The position numbers and the translations under genes were made by a program. 64,000 bases of DNA from Agapetus fuscipes. Its lineage: Eukaryota > Arthropoda > Insecta > Trichoptera > Glossosomatidae. The notes under the pieces are model-generated. The model was not told the DNA's origin and ran no database searches. It saw nothing but the letters and a program-made list of their open reading frames with translations. This document shows, one piece after another, positions 10,681 through 21,795 of the stretch. How positions within the stretch are numbered: the stretch's first letter is position 1; each line of letters opens with the position of its first letter. Location of the stretch: assembly GCA_951799405.1 (NCBI GenBank), contig OX637343.1, forward strand, positions 7,688,001-7,752,000. The letters are read 5' to 3'.

Positions 10681-11084
10681 TATGTATACTGTTATAAGTG
10701 GCATTTAACAGCTTGGTCGAATGTTTTACATCTGATGCTAGGATTATTTTTACCTTAGTATTTTTTTATTACTTTTTAATAGTGTTTTGTTTACAAATAA
10801 AGCTTTGAGAAGCTCCGTACATATTTTCATTCATAATCTGGCCGTCTCTCTCTAATTGCAAGTTCTCGGAACAAAAGCGGTATCGCCGTCTCACTCTGGC
10901 GAGCTTTCTCATACAACGGAACTTCAAACAATATTTCTTTTCTTCTTGGAATTCCTCCCCCATCGGAGATCCGACATTTATTTCAAGTGCACTTTTAAGG
11001 CTTTTTAAATACCATGGGAGGTATAAAATATAAACCTATTACTAACCTAATTGGCAACGGACACTATTTATTTTATAATTACCT
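10681..11084. other. Unassigned
   Basis: No gene recognised. The minus-strand frame at 10769-10963 has no domain. Confidence 0.35.
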
Positions 11085-11277
11085 AACTTGCCAATGTCAC
11101 CCCTGTTTCAGGGAAGGTCGGCAAAAGTTGTGGGGCTTATGTTCATTTGAGGTTTGAATTTTATTTGTAAGTACACATTCAGCATTTGTAAGCGCGAACT
11201 ACACTTGTTGGTTTGTGGGCATACATCTGAGAGCTTTAAATGAATATATCCTTGCAACTTAGATTATAGATTATAGA
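11085..11277 (+). repeat. Family A, subfamily A2
   Basis: CTTGCCAATGTCACCCC to TTAGATTATAGATTATAG. Nearly identical to 56590-56776 and to the minus copy at 58345-58582 (shared GGGCATACATCTGAGAGC), so A2 amplified recently. Confidence 0.85.
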
Positions 11278-11287
11278 AGCTGCACAT

Positions 11288-11785
11288 ATAATATAATGCA
11301 ACTCCTTACCGCGTTGCCCCCGAAAAGTTCAAATGTGGCATCTGGAACCTATTTTTTCACAGGTAGTCAATCACTTTCCTTGAAGTGGGTTTCCCAGCTC
11401 CCGAAGCGGATGTTTCTCATTTCTTGTGAAAGCTGAGTAAACCTTACCAGTTTTTTTTTGAGCTGTAGGCCTGTAGGTACCCCGAGTACGAGTTGCATCT
11501 TTAGCAAAACTTGAGTAAAGTAGAAGTTAACGGAAATATTTAAACTTCGGTTTCAGTGCCCCGAGTACGAGTTGCATGTTTAGCATACGTTTAAATACTT
11601 TCCAACACGCAACTTTAAGTATAAATATTTCCGTAAACTTTTACTTTACTCAAGTTTAGCTAAACATGCAACTCGTACTCGGGGTACTGGAAATAAACAC
11701 CCATACGGAAAATCATTCCTGACATCCTTGGTGGGGATCGGAGCGCAAGCGTTCTACCGACTGAGCCATCTACCGGACAAGTGAA
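11288..11785 (-). repeat. SINE B split by a foldback element
   Basis: The minus SINE B tail and middle (11288-11476, ending ...GTAAACCTTACCAG) resume at 11688 (AATAAACACCC...) through GGGATCGGAG to the A-box end near 11785. The interruption at 11477-11687 is a separate inverted-repeat element. Confidence 0.75.
11477..11687. mobile_element. Foldback element nested in SINE B
   Basis: Left arm from 11477 (GTACCCCGAGTACGAGTTGC) pairs with the right arm ending at 11687 (ACTCGTACTCGGGGTAC). The inverted arms extend about 70 bp with a few mismatches. A third, direct copy of the CCCCGAGTACGAGTTGCATG word lies in the middle near 11557. No coding capacity. Confidence 0.75.
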
Positions 11786-12520
11786 ACAGAACGAATTCAA
11801 CAAATTATGAAAAAAAAATTGTAGACAACTAAATGGACTAGGAAATTTTTTGAATTTAGATTTTTTCCCGACCAGCAAACGTCAGTCTGGTATGATGAGA
11901 CTGTCGTCCTTAGCAACCAATAAAAAATATTTGTTTGTCTTCCATAGCAATCCGGCCTTGTGACTCAGCAACTTTGTCCATATGCATTCATTACAGACCT
12001 TATTTAGCCCGCACCCACTGATTTACTTACTGTTTGACTGCAAACATAAGTACGCGCCAACATGCCGCATGTGTGGTCGCCGCCATATTGTTTTTAAAGC
12101 GCTACTGATTGCATTCGCTATGAAGCCGTGCAGTCTCTTTACCGATAGGTATTTATAATCAATTTTATACCTAACCATTTCACTTTGAACTGCGAGTCAC
12201 TTATTTTGGCATTGAAAGACCCAACGACATCATAATGTGTTTATAGTATCGGTCAGTATAACAGACATAGACGACGCGACGGCGTACGTCTGTTTTTTCC
12301 CATAGTGACAAACGTGCCATGGACACACAACAATAGATTAACCACAAGAAAAAGGAGACATGAGATATCAATGTCATATGTCCAAAAGAGACATAAACAT
12401 GAAGGTTGCCTAGAAACTGATTATAACAAATATCGTTTATACATGAAGATGACGCCCTAGGGCGCACTCTTTTTTAGCAAACAAAACGGCTCAGATGGTT
12501 TATAGAAATAAATGTACTAT
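11786..12520. other. Unassigned; repeat J piece
   Basis: No gene. 11855-11925 contains the reversed repeat J word (CAGCAAACGTCA, CCTTAGCAACC). The rest is unassigned; the 12201-12467 minus frame has no recognisable domain. Confidence 0.4.
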
Positions 12521-12655
12521 AATAGGCACAAGCAGACACGTGTAAGTTCGCACTTACTTACATGTGTACTTACAAATTAAAACCCCAAATCTCAAATGAG
12601 CATAATCCCTGCAACACTTGCCGATTTTCTCTGAAACAGGGGTCACACTAGCAAA
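12521..12655 (-). repeat. Family A, partial
   Basis: AAGCAGACACGTGTAAGTTCG to TCTGAAACAGGGGTCACAC. Truncated where a LINE tail begins at 12656. Confidence 0.75.
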
Positions 12656-12835
12656 CATAAAACTCTTGTAAAGGCAGTGCCTTGTTGTGCACCCATCTGT
12701 CTCTGTTGGTTGCCATCTTGAGCTGCGAATCCATGCGAGAGGAGACATCCATGAGCCGCTTCAAATCCTGGAAATATGAAGTTCTTTGGCGACATCTTGT
12801 TCGTCTTTCGTTGTGTCTAATCGAGTGTCCATTCA
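12656..12835 (-). pseudogene. Non-LTR retrotransposon C-terminal fragment
   Basis: Minus-strand frames read HSIRHNERRT.C, then RTSYFQDLKRLMDVSSRM, then HNKALPLQE, the same C-terminus as at 995-1530 but better preserved. Confidence 0.65.
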
Positions 12836-13057
12836 TTTATAAAATATATTGAAATGCAATCTTCTCTTTTGGGAGCAGGGTAAATGCCCGTTTTATCGTC
12901 CACATGCTCAGGTTCGCAGGCGCACACTGGGTATGTGCACATGTGCGCGCTTTAACATGCTGGGATGTTTGTATAAAACTCCTAAAATAGCCATCTGTAT
13001 ATCCAGTGTGAACCAATATGTGTGGGAGGGACGAGCAGGGTGTCCGCGTGAAGATAT

Positions 13058-13310
13058 AGTCTATTATCTAAGATGCAAAGATATATTGACATTTAAAAAT
13101 TATACTGAATGCACGCCCACAGGAAGACCAATTGTTAGTTCGCGGTTACAAATTCTGCATGTGTACTTTAAAAAAAATACAAACCTCCCATGAACATTAA
13201 TCTTGTAACTCCTGCCGCCTTTTCCTGCAACTGGATAGTCATTGGCCAAAGTGAATAATGTTTTTACAGCGTGGAAGTCAGCCTCATACCAATTTAAGTA
13301 TTAGTCAAAT
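13058..13310 (-). repeat. Family A, diverged
   Basis: Starts ATTATCTAAGATGCAAAG and ends AAGTATTAGTCAAAT. The TTCGCGGTTAC stem and the CCTGCAACTGG stem are decayed, so this is an old copy. Confidence 0.75.
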
Positions 13311-13593
13311 CACAATAAAATACTGAAAAAAGGGACTAGGAGCTAACACAAGCAAAATAAATAAAATATAAAATAAAATATTAGCCCTAGCCGCCAACAT
13401 TGCAGATCAACCGTCATTGATTTCAGTCCTTGCATACTTCTTTCATTATATTCACTTTATTACGCGTAAACGTAAATCGTAACTAATAAAAAGCTAACTA
13501 AAATAAAGTAACGTAACTAAAATAAGCTGCATATATCTAGCAACATCTCACAACGTTTTCTTTGAAGGAGTTTATTGTTTATTGGAACTTATT
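13311..13593. other. Unassigned AT-rich
   Basis: Nothing recognised. Confidence 0.35.
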
Positions 13594-13980
13594 TCTGTAC
13601 CTTAGAGCATAAACAACGGAAGTCCACTTTTTTGCGTTTTTGAGTGAATGATGCAGAAATTATTATATGTAATGAGCTGTTCTATAAGTAGTAAAAATAT
13701 TGGAGTCCTCGGACTCATAGTTACTGAGATATCAAGTGTAATAAATATGGGATGCACATAAAAGTGCGAGCATAAACCACGGAAGTTCCACATACGTTGT
13801 TCACATTACTTCACATTAAATAAATATCGATAAAAAAAGATAAACATTTTTTAGAGATCAAAATTATCTCGTCTAGTTTAGAAGTTATGATGGTTTAAAA
13901 AAGTGCACATTTTCACTAAAACTCGTCTCCTGCACATTTTACTAAATGTGACTACCGTTGTTTATGCTCTAAGGTACAGA
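13594..13980. mobile_element. MITE family K with exact 26-bp TIRs
   Basis: Positions 13594-13619 and 13955-13980 are exact inverted repeats (outer words TCTGTACCTTAGAGC and GCTCTAAGGTACAGA). An internal degenerate copy of the TIR lies near 13765 (GAGCATAAACCACGGAAG). If the TIR begins at CTG, ATTT flanks both sides and could be a 4-bp target duplication. No transposase. One copy in the window. Confidence 0.75.
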
Positions 13981-14314
13981 TTTATTTTTATAATTTAGGC
14001 GCCCAGCCCTACGAAAACCATTTCAGTTGATGTGGGGGTCAGTTGAAAAATATGTCGAGATATGAATTGTATTGTGGATGTGCAGCTTGCGGCCCATATA
14101 CCCATCTTCACCTTCCTGCAAGCTGAACTGGTCCAGCACCAGGTTTGCTTCCTTCACGCTCTCCTCCTTGTTTGAACTCTGGAACACACTAAATAAACAA
14201 TTAAACAAAACAATAATTACCTACGCAAAACTCAAAACAACATGGCTTCCTCCTCTGGAAATATTTTTTAAACAAAATGACAGACAAATTGTATTTTTGT
14301 TTCCCTGAATGTAT

Positions 14315-14530
14315 TTCGACACCTGAAAGGTAAAACTGAATAAGTAACATATTGATCTAACATGAGTTTCTCGGATAAAAACACCTTTTTCATATTTTAC
14401 TTGAGAGGAAGCACTTAAAACAGTGTGAGAAAGTAGTTATCAAATTTTTCTCGAGTAATTCTTTAAAATTAGTTCAATTGCTAAGAGAAGTTATGCCCAA
14501 TAAAATATTTTATCCACGATTTCTCAAGAC
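14315..14530 (+). mobile_element. MITE family F, right end missing
   Basis: Starts TCGACACCTGAAAGGTAAA and follows the F body (TTTCTCGGATAAAAACACC, TTAGTTCAATTGCTA, TTTATCCACGATTTCTC) but lacks the right TIR. Confidence 0.65.
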
Positions 14531-15059
14531 GTGCATTGTGCAGTTAAGATGTGTTTCCGAATGTAAACGAAGTAAATGTACCTACTCGTATAAAAGGTGA
14601 TGTTTGCCTATGGCCACGCATTAAATGTGAATCTTAAATGTCAGCATATCTTTGCCACTTAAATTACAGATTTTAGATAAAGATGCCAATGCTACCCTTT
14701 CGGAGACAAAGCGATGAAGTTCTACCCCATTAAATTTCATTTTTTCATTCACCGTTACACATCATTATTCTCTGTTTGAAGTTGTCTTATCTTGCGCCTT
14801 CCTTATCCATGTTTTTCTTACTTCACAGTCTTCTTTTTTCCTTGTACCTTCTCCGAAGAATGTCTCTGATTGAGGAGTAGACAAAGCAAGCCGAAAGATT
14901 ACGGGGATAACCGAGAAAAGATAAGAAGAAAGAAAAGCTGAGTGGGGACAATAGCTTTACTATTGTTAGCGAAAGCTTTCTCGGATTATGTGGTCATCCT
15001 AATGGTTTCTGAATAAAAAAAATGTAACGCGAAGTTTACCACAAGAAATGAGGAATATT
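14531..15059. other. Unassigned; family A remnant
   Basis: A short family A 3' piece (+) lies at 14600-14676. No gene in the remainder. Confidence 0.4.
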
Positions 15060-15290
15060 GGTTCATAAATGCAATCTCATCATACAGGGAAGAATTGAGG
15101 GATAAGCGAGCTCCAGGTCGAAGGAGAACATCTTGATTGAAGAACCTGAGACAGTGGTTTGGCAAAAGTACAAGAAATGGCAGTGTACACTATCGAAAGA
15201 AAGAACATTTGTGACTAGATCTCTCCAGGAGATTTTTAGCATCCTACGTAGGCTCAACTTTAAAATACAGTGATTCTGTTCCGAGGCCTG
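15060..15290 (+). pseudogene. Non-LTR retrotransposon C-terminal fragment (LKNLRQWFG type)
   Basis: CAGGGAAGAATTGAGGG...CCAGGTCGAAGGAGAAC...CCTGAGACAGTGGTTTGG is the counterpart of 34140-34450 on the opposite strand. Frameshifts prevent a continuous reading. Another insect endonuclease-RT lineage. Confidence 0.6.
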
Positions 15291-15519
15291 GATCGCTATT
15301 CCCAATTATCACAAAAAATCCCCGAGTCACCGAAATCAAGATTCACAAAAAATGGCCGCCCCGTATTCTGCAATGCAAGTGTTTCTGTCTAATACAATCA
15401 AAACGAATTATTGGCAACGTTGTTTTTAATTAATCATGCTGTCTCATCTAATCATATCTTCGTATTCGCTCTTACAAAAGTCAGCTGAGGAATTATGTCA
15501 TTTGGACAATGTTATCTGT

Positions 15520-15690
15520 ACTGTACTGTATCCTGCCGCCGTTCCACTAGGGGTGGCCGGTACCTCCGCAGATGCGCCTCCACTTTTTTCTGTCCTTACA
15601 AACCACTTTCATTTCCTCAATATTCATCACCTTTTTCATACATACTCTTCTCTTATTTTCACTCTGCAGGTTCCATTCTTTCGCAATCTC
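15520..15690 (-). repeat. RTE-like LINE tail
   Basis: CTGTACTGTATCCTGCCGCC, then AGGGGTGGCCGGTACCTCC, close to 21110-21240. The unrelated-looking open frames on + are shadows of this tail. A (TA)n run of about 24 bp follows at 15717-15740. Confidence 0.75.
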
Positions 15691-15744
15691 ACCTTTTATT
15701 ATTATATTATTTATATATTATATATATATATATATATTTGATAT

Positions 15745-16187
15745 TAAAATAACTACGCTGAAATAACTCAAACACTACGCAGCTAACAGCCCTTCTGCAA
15801 AGAATCAGGACATCAACCGCCACATCACCAACACCTCTGTGTCTCTACAACAAACATCATAGACTTCTAGATTCTCTGCAATCTAGCGAGTAGCAGGATA
15901 CAGTTACCTGCCGGCAAAATGAAGCGAATCTGTGCCAAATTTATGATTAAAAATTGTAATATCACCTTACAAACCGTAGCGTGTCGCATTAGCGCCATTA
16001 TGTGGTGTTCTCAGCACTCTCTCACGGTCTGCAACGGTAAAGCGCGCACTTAATAAATATCTTACAAATGGTAATTGTAAACCTTTGTAAAATATTTATT
16101 ATAAGGTTTAATTTTGTAATTAGAGTTGTGCTAAGTAACAGGTAACTGTTTGTGGTATCCGGAAAGTAACTGGATACTTTTTATTAC
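15745..16187. other. Unassigned
   Basis: No gene recognised. Confidence 0.35.
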
Positions 16188-16503
16188 ATTCCGCTCAGTT
16201 GGTAGAGTGCTTGCATTCCATTCCGATGTTCGAATCCCACCGAGGGTGTCAGGAATGATTTCCCGTTTCGGCGTTTATTTCAAAACCAAAAATAAAATAC
16301 AGGTCAGGTTTACTCAGCCTTCACAAGAAAGGAGTATCAGCCCCCTCGACAGCAAGGAAACTCTCACTTCAACTGAAGTGGTTGGCGTAAGGCCGGCTCC
16401 CTTAACTTTAAAAAATATTAGGTTCCACTCCTCGCCACATGCGACCCCTTCGGAAAAAACGCAGCATGAAGTTACACTGTATGTGAAGCTTAGTCACGTT
16501 TAT
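16188..16503 (+). repeat. SINE B, near full length
   Basis: Pol III-type internal promoter: A box in CGCTCAGTTGGTAGAG and B box in GTTCGAATCCCACC. Then the conserved body (GTCAGGAATGATTTCCCG, CTGAAGTGGTTGGCGTAAGG) and tail (TGTATGTGAAGCTTAG). The 134-codon open frame across it is an artefact. Confidence 0.85.
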
Positions 16504-16540
16504 TTTTCGTACATGCCTACCCCTTTCGTGCCGCATATCT

Positions 16541-16738
16541 GTAATCTAAGTTAAAATTCACATTAAATGCATGCCCACAAACAGGCACATGTACTTACAA
16601 ATTCAAATCTAAACCTCATATGAGCATAAACCCTGTAACTTTTGCCGACCTACCCTGAAGCAGGGGTGACATAGGCAAATTGAACCATTTGTTCAGGATG
16701 GGATAGTTGCGTTTGCGTTCAGGATGGGTGGTCAGCCA
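16541..16738 (-). repeat. Family A, minus, with local duplication
   Basis: AATCTAAGTTAAAATTCAC to GGGTGGTCAGCC. The TTCAGGATGGG word near the 5' head is duplicated about 30 bp apart. Confidence 0.75.
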
Positions 16739-16739
16739 T

Positions 16740-17009
16740 CCAGCAGTTGAAAGACAACTGAAAAAATGTTCACTACAAAGCGTCAAGCTACCTTTACCCC
16801 ACTGCTTCACCTGAGGTTTGGGGACGCGAAGTAAATATACATATTTAGAAAGCGGCTTCCCAGTTACCTTCTCACAGGCCGCCATCTCCTTTTCTCGACT
16901 TTATTTCATGAATTATTACAGCGCTATCATTTGTGCCGCCTTTCCTTTGAAGGTCCGCGCGTGTGTGACCGATTAGAACGGCACAGTGACAAAACGACAT
17001 ATGACAGAC
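16740..17009. other. Unassigned
   Basis: Nothing recognised except a short GCACAGTGACAAAAC word at about 16980, which matches the end of the family I foldback arrays. Confidence 0.35.
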
Positions 17010-17082
17010 GTGAAAAGAAGAAAATGTATGAAAACGGTGATGGACATGAATGAATTGAAAGAGGTATGTAAGGATAGATAAA
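17010..17082 (+). repeat. RTE-like LINE tail piece
   Basis: GTATGAAAACGGTGATGGAC...GAGGTATGTAAGGATAG matches the LINE C-terminal coding tail; the end is truncated at the next LINE fragment. Confidence 0.6.
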
Positions 17083-17084
17083 AT

Positions 17085-17545
17085 GTCAATTGAATAGGCT
17101 ACAATTGGTAGTCAATGCATGCGCTCGCATGATTGCTGGTCAGTCAAAATTTACTCACATTACTCCTCTTCTCCAGAAGCTTCACTGGCTCCGTATCCCG
17201 GAGCGCATCAAGTTTTAAGTGTGCACGATGGTCCACAAATCTTTATTTGGAAAAACACTTAAATATCTCGCTGATTTAATTATACCAGTCTCCCCATGGC
17301 AAAAAAAAAGCCTAACACTGCGCTCGGCTGAAACGAGCCAAATCAAAGATTGAAGAACCGATAAGAAGAGTTAACAAAATGTTTGGAGAGCGTGCATAGC
17401 AGTTGCTGGTCCTCTGGCCTGGAACCACCTGCCACATCATGTGAGAGAGCTCGAGGACTATGGAAAGTTCCGGAAAGCACTGAAGACAAGCAAATTTCTG
17501 GCATTATTTGCACAAGCGCCCTTGGAGTGACGAAATCACGAAATC
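17085..17545 (+). pseudogene. L2/CR1-type LINE reverse transcriptase C-terminus
   Basis: Broken + frames read RLQLVVNACARMIAG, HITPLLQKLHWL, RIPERIKF, LADLIIPVSP, LRSAETSQI, then AVAGPLAWNHLPHHVREL and FRKALKTSKFLALF. This is the order expected after the RT domain in L2/CR1-like elements (the HITP..LHWLP and WN.LP.H.R motifs). Several stops; no RT core. Confidence 0.75.
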
Positions 17546-17689
17546 ATGAAATACATCACGAAACGGCCCTATAAAGAAATCATCAACTCATCATCATAGG
17601 AAGAAATGAATGCAGCTCTGGCTACATTTAGTGGAACGGCGACAGATTTAAAGTTACAGAACAACACGTTATGAGAAACATTTATTTTG

Positions 17690-17777
17690 CTTCCGCACGC
17701 CATATACCTACCTACGACTCCTTCGGGGATAAGAACGCCGGAAGAAGTTGTTCTTTATGTGCAGCTTAGCTAGGTTT
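17690..17777 (+). repeat. SINE B tail fragment
   Basis: CTCCTTCGGGGATAAGAACG, then AGAAGTTGTTCTTTATGTGC and AGCTTAGCTAGGTTT. Confidence 0.6.
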
Positions 17778-17867
17778 ATTTTTATCTAATAATGTTAATC
17801 GTGGGCGTTTTTTTATAAGCTTTACCAAATAGTATACATATGACGCATGAGCTCCATTTTCTCATGA

Positions 17868-18280
17868 TTCTCATGTCTCACTTTGTTGTTATGCCGTATA
17901 TGGTGTTTTAATGTTTTGTGATGTTTTGCCATGTGATTCATGTTCTGTTTATGGTATGCTCTGTTTTAGGTATTTGATGTTTTGACATGTGAGGTCCTTT
18001 CTGTGACGTTTTGTCATAGTGATGTTTTATCATGTAATGAAGTCATTGTGGTGTTCTGACATGTGTTGTTCTGTCATGTGTTGTTCTGTCATGTGTCATT
18101 CTGACATGTGTCGTTCTGTCATTTGTCGTTATGCCATGTGTCCTTATGTCATTTCTCATTATGTCATGTGTCGTTCTGTCTCTGCTTCGTTTAGTCATGT
18201 GTTGTTATGTCATGTGTCGTTCTGACATGTGTCGTTTAGTCATTTGTCATTATGTCATGTGCCGTTTTGTCACTGTGTCG
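17868..18280 (+). repeat. Family I: 15-bp tandem array
   Basis: At 18055-18280 units of 15 bp (GTGTCGTTCTGTCAT and variants) run without interruption. Upstream, the more diverged TGATGTTTTGCCATG and GGTATGCTCTGTTTTAGG words also occur at 134 and 34640. The array ends GTTTTGTCACTGTGTCG. The Cys/Met-rich frames through it arise because 15 is a multiple of three. Confidence 0.85.
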
Positions 18281-18647
18281 TACTACAATGGAACCCCGCG
18301 CGTGCACCGCATCGTGTACTCTATCTCTAGTACAAAAACTTCACGACGAGAGCTCGTAAGTGAGAACCACACATTTTGTAAGAAAAGCTGTAGAGACGCT
18401 GCTCAGTTTTTTAATGAACATTTGATGCACTCACTGGCGTAAAGTAAAGTAAGAGCTTATACTAGGGGTGTTGCGGGCCTCTCTGCGCTATCACACACCT
18501 CCGCATTTGTACAAACAGGCAAACACCAACTCTGTTTGCCAGACTATAAAATGTACTTGCTTACTTTCACAACAATGCACACAATAAACTACCGGCCGCT
18601 GTTTGCTTGCGTTCCATGGTTCTGTTCACTAAAGAGGAGGTCTCGGC
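18281..18647. other. Unassigned
   Basis: No gene recognised. Confidence 0.35.
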
Positions 18648-18962
18648 ATGTGTAAGCCTGAACTTACACGTGAATCTTAAATGTTAATAATACTTTGCAC
18701 TTCAAGAGTATAAGATTACCGATGATCGTGTATTTCGTTGACTTATAGGTTGGTATGAGGCTAACCCCCCACACTGTGATAAAAATGGTTCAGTTTTGTC
18801 AATGTCACCTTTCAGGGAAGTTCAACAAGAGTTGCAAGTTTATTGTTCAGTTAAGATTGGGTTTTTATATTGTAAGCGCAAACTTACACGTGTCTGATTG
18901 TGAGAATGCATGTAATAAAATCTCAAATGCAATGTATGTATCTTTGAAATTTAGATTATAGA
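18648..18962 (+). repeat. Family A: 3' piece then a second copy
   Basis: 18648-18718 is a 3' remnant (GGCATGTGTAAGCC to AAGATTA). 18733-18962 is a nearly complete copy starting TTCGTTGACTTATAGG and ending TTTAGATTATAGAA. Confidence 0.75.
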
Positions 18963-19049
18963 ATGGACTCGGCACAAATTCCATACACAACAAAATTGCG
19001 ACGTCACATGGGTGTGTGGTTGTTAGTTAAAAGGCAATATTTGGTTACT

Positions 19050-19291
19050 GGCAAGTTCCTTGACTTATATATTGGTATGAGGCTGACACCCAAACTGTAA
19101 AAAAAATGGTTCACTTTTGCCAATGTCACCATTGCTTCAGGGAAAGGTGGAAGAGTTGCAAGATTTATGTTCAGTTGAGGTTTGTTTTTGTTTTCACACA
19201 TTAACCTTGCGCAACCGCGAACTTACACTTACACGTGCCAGACTTCTCGTTGTAACGAAGTTGGCATGATTTGCTCCCTACAACTTAGATT
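19050..19291 (+). repeat. Family A, plus
   Basis: AGTTCCTTGACTTATATATTGG to CAACTTAGATTATGG. The CATTGCTTCAGGG stem is degraded. Confidence 0.8.
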
Positions 19292-19500
19292 ATGGCTTTG
19301 AATTGTCGTTTGATTGTCTCTGATTGGAGACAATTGTCAGTTTCGCCACTTGAGTCATTGGCGTCAAAAATGCTGTGGCCATAAACAAGTATCAACTGTC
19401 AGCCGGCAATTGTCATTTGACAGCTGTCAAGACAATAAAACATTTCATCAGATACAGTAGAGCGTCGAGTATCCGACCTTATTGGGGGACCAAGGGCTTG

Positions 19501-19933
19501 CATAATCTATAAGCTAAGTTGCAAAGTGATATCAACATTTAAATTCATATTAAATGCATGCCCACAGACACATACAGTGTAACTTTTTTAAGTTGCAAAT
19601 GGCGCATGTGTACTTACAAATTGAAATCTAAATAAATTTCCGAATAAATTGATTTTATTTATTTATGGATATTCCTTAAGACTTATGTGTTGCTATGAGG
19701 CTAACCCTCCATACCGTTAAAAATGGTTCACTATTCCAATGTCACCCCTGTTTCAGGGAAGGTCGGCAAAAGTTGCATGGTGTATGTTCTATTGAGATTT
19801 AGGTTTTAATTTCTAAGAAGTACCTACACAATACACATGCATCATTTGTAAGCGCGACTTTCACGTGGCTGTGGGCATGCATTTAATACGAATTTTAAAC
19901 GTTAGTTTATCTTTGCAACTGAGATTATAGATT
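19501..19933. repeat. Family A: minus piece then plus copy
   Basis: 19501-19632 is a minus head-side piece (ATAAGCTAAGTTGCAAAG to CTAAATAA). 19670-19933 is a plus copy (ATTCCTTAAGACTTATGTG to ACTGAGATTATAGATT). Only about 35 bp separates them. Confidence 0.75.
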
Positions 19934-20237
19934 CTCTAACATCGTCGTATTTAACAATTCTCTATGGTTACATTTTATAGCAAAAAATCAAGAGCTGTTA
20001 TTTGTATTGCATGTAAGAGTAACAAATAACAATACACCGAGCATTGCAAACTCGAGATAAGATCTACACAACACAAGGTAATGTAGATCTCAAGCTCTGG
20101 GATCTATAGATCAGCACCAGGATCAAGGATATCATCTTACGTAACAGTTTTTTCATTCTCTATCATCACTACAGGTTTTTTTTTGTATTTCAATATTCAA
20201 CAATTAAGTCGACTTGCAAGACGAAGTTTATGGTGCC
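19934..20237. other. Unassigned
   Basis: No gene. Short inverted words around AGATCTACA/TGTAGATCT at 20057-20092. Confidence 0.35.
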
Positions 20238-20402
20238 GTGACAGAACAGCACAGTAACAAAACAATACATGGAAAAATATCACACGACAAAACACCACAT
20301 GACATCACATCACATGACTAAACATCACATCATGTTACATAACATTATTTACAATGACTAAACGTCACGATGGAAAAACATCACAAGACATTACAAAATA
20401 GA
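20238..20402 (-). repeat. Family I array, reversed
   Basis: CAGAACAGCACAGTAAC, then ACATCACATGAC-type units, the reverse complement of the array at 17868. A single arm without the matching opposite arm. Confidence 0.65.
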
Positions 20403-20453
20403 TCACTTAATTTTTTTTTGATACGTAGTTTATCAAAATATTGGACTCAACCG

Positions 20454-20762
20454 CTACGCAACGTAACTAAGCTGAACGTACATTGCAACTTTTTACCGCT
20501 TGGTCCCCGAAGAGGTCGCATGTGGCGTGTGTAACCTTTTTTTACAAATAAGGGGCCGGCCATTCGCTAACCACTTCAGTTGAAGTGGGGTTTTTCCAGC
20601 CCCCTCAGGAGCGGTTAAACCCCCATTTTCACTGAAGTGATTGGAGTGAGGCCGGCCCCTTACCTGTGAAACTCAATAGGCTCCACACTCTACAATTTAA
20701 ATTCTACCTTTTCGAGAACTACACGTCAAAATGTGGCTCTTTATGTGCAGCTTAGTTACGTT
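20454..20762. repeat. SINE B tail-to-tail inverted pair
   Basis: 20454-20609 is minus (CTACGCAACGTAACTAAGC to CCAGCCCCCTCAGG). 20610-20762 is plus (GAGCGGTTAAACCCCC to GCAGCTTAGTTACG). Both lack heads and meet at CCTCAGGAGCGG, giving a large imperfect palindrome. Confidence 0.75.
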
Positions 20763-21109
20763 TCCCATCTCGATTTGCTCGTATTCCAAATCATTTTCCA
20801 AGCTTCGTATTTTTCTCACAGCATCATCATACTATATTTTTTTGGATTCACTTTACTCGAAGTATAAAGCATTACGTTCAACTGAACCGTAGCGTTTACC
20901 AAGACACTGAAACGTTCGCTAGACGTGCTGCTTCAGTTTCCATACAGTTTTCAGTTAAACGTAACCTTTGAGTTTACACGCGATGATTGGTTCCCCTGAG
21001 TCATTGTTGGTATTTTTTGCAGGCAAACAATTTTGCGCATTCCAAGACAGCTTTTGTGATTCATGCTGAACCAAAACCTGCAATCTAGGATTTTCCAAAA
21101 ATGAACCAA
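20763..21109. other. Unassigned; family G-like piece
   Basis: 20880-20965 (CGCTAGACGTGCTGCTTCAG, TTTCCATACAG) resembles the G-type segment at 55255-55345. No gene. Confidence 0.4.
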
Positions 21110-21440
21110 ATATATGTACTGTACTGTATCCTGCCGCCGTTCCACTAGGGGTGGCCGGTACCTCCGCAGATGCGCCTCCACTTTTTTCTATCCTTACAAA
21201 CCACTTTCATTTCCTCAATATTCATCACCTTCTTCATACATGCTCTCCTTTTCTAACTCTGCAGGTTACATTCTTTCGCAAACTCACCTATTTGGTCTAA
21301 CCATTCTTTCCTCGGCCGTCCCCTTGCACGCTTTCCTCTGACATTTCCTTTGTACACTTTCTTCGTTAGTCGTTCATCATCCATTCTTTCGAGATGTCCG
21401 AACCATCTCATCGTACTTTTTTGTACTTTCATTCTCATAT
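21110..21440 (-). pseudogene. RTE-like LINE C-terminus, best copy
   Basis: The minus frame 21253-21438 reads STMRWFGHLERMDDERLTKK, then VYKGNVRGKRARGRPRKEW, then LDQIGEFAKECNLQS and a stop. After the stop the same frame continues KRRACMKKVMNIEEM...CKDRKKWRR, so the stop is probably a lesion. The 3' tail ends GGCGGCAGGATACAGTACAG. This is the reference copy for the many tails listed in this window. Confidence 0.8.
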
Positions 21441-21795
21441 TCTCATTTATACCACACCCATTGTAACTCGTGTAAACAGTGGAAATCTTTTCCTTGTCAT
21501 TTCTATGTATTTATTTGGTTTTCGCAGTGAATGTTAGAATGCCGCCTTTGCTTCTACATGAATCATGCTATGTATGTATGGTGTATATATTATTTAGCCC
21601 ACTCGCATTCTTCAGGTGCAGGTTTCACGCTAAAGGTATTTCGGTATTTTAAAATCGCTCTGGAATACAATGCACAGGTAATCCTGTCTCGACCTGTTAA
21701 AAACGCTACTAAGCCACACATTTAGTGCAGCTTCTTGCCGACGGTGATGTATAAAATAGTGTTTTTTTCTAAGTATGTGATACTATCTATCTTTA
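21441..21795. other. Unassigned
   Basis: No gene recognised; the 21531-21725 frame has no domain. Confidence 0.35.

Noticed and set aside
16150..16554. 134-codon + frame
   Set aside because: It runs through a SINE B copy and its translation has no conserved domain.
18019..18442. Cys/Met-rich open frames
   Set aside because: They are the translation of the 15-bp tandem array (five residues per unit), with no start context or domain.
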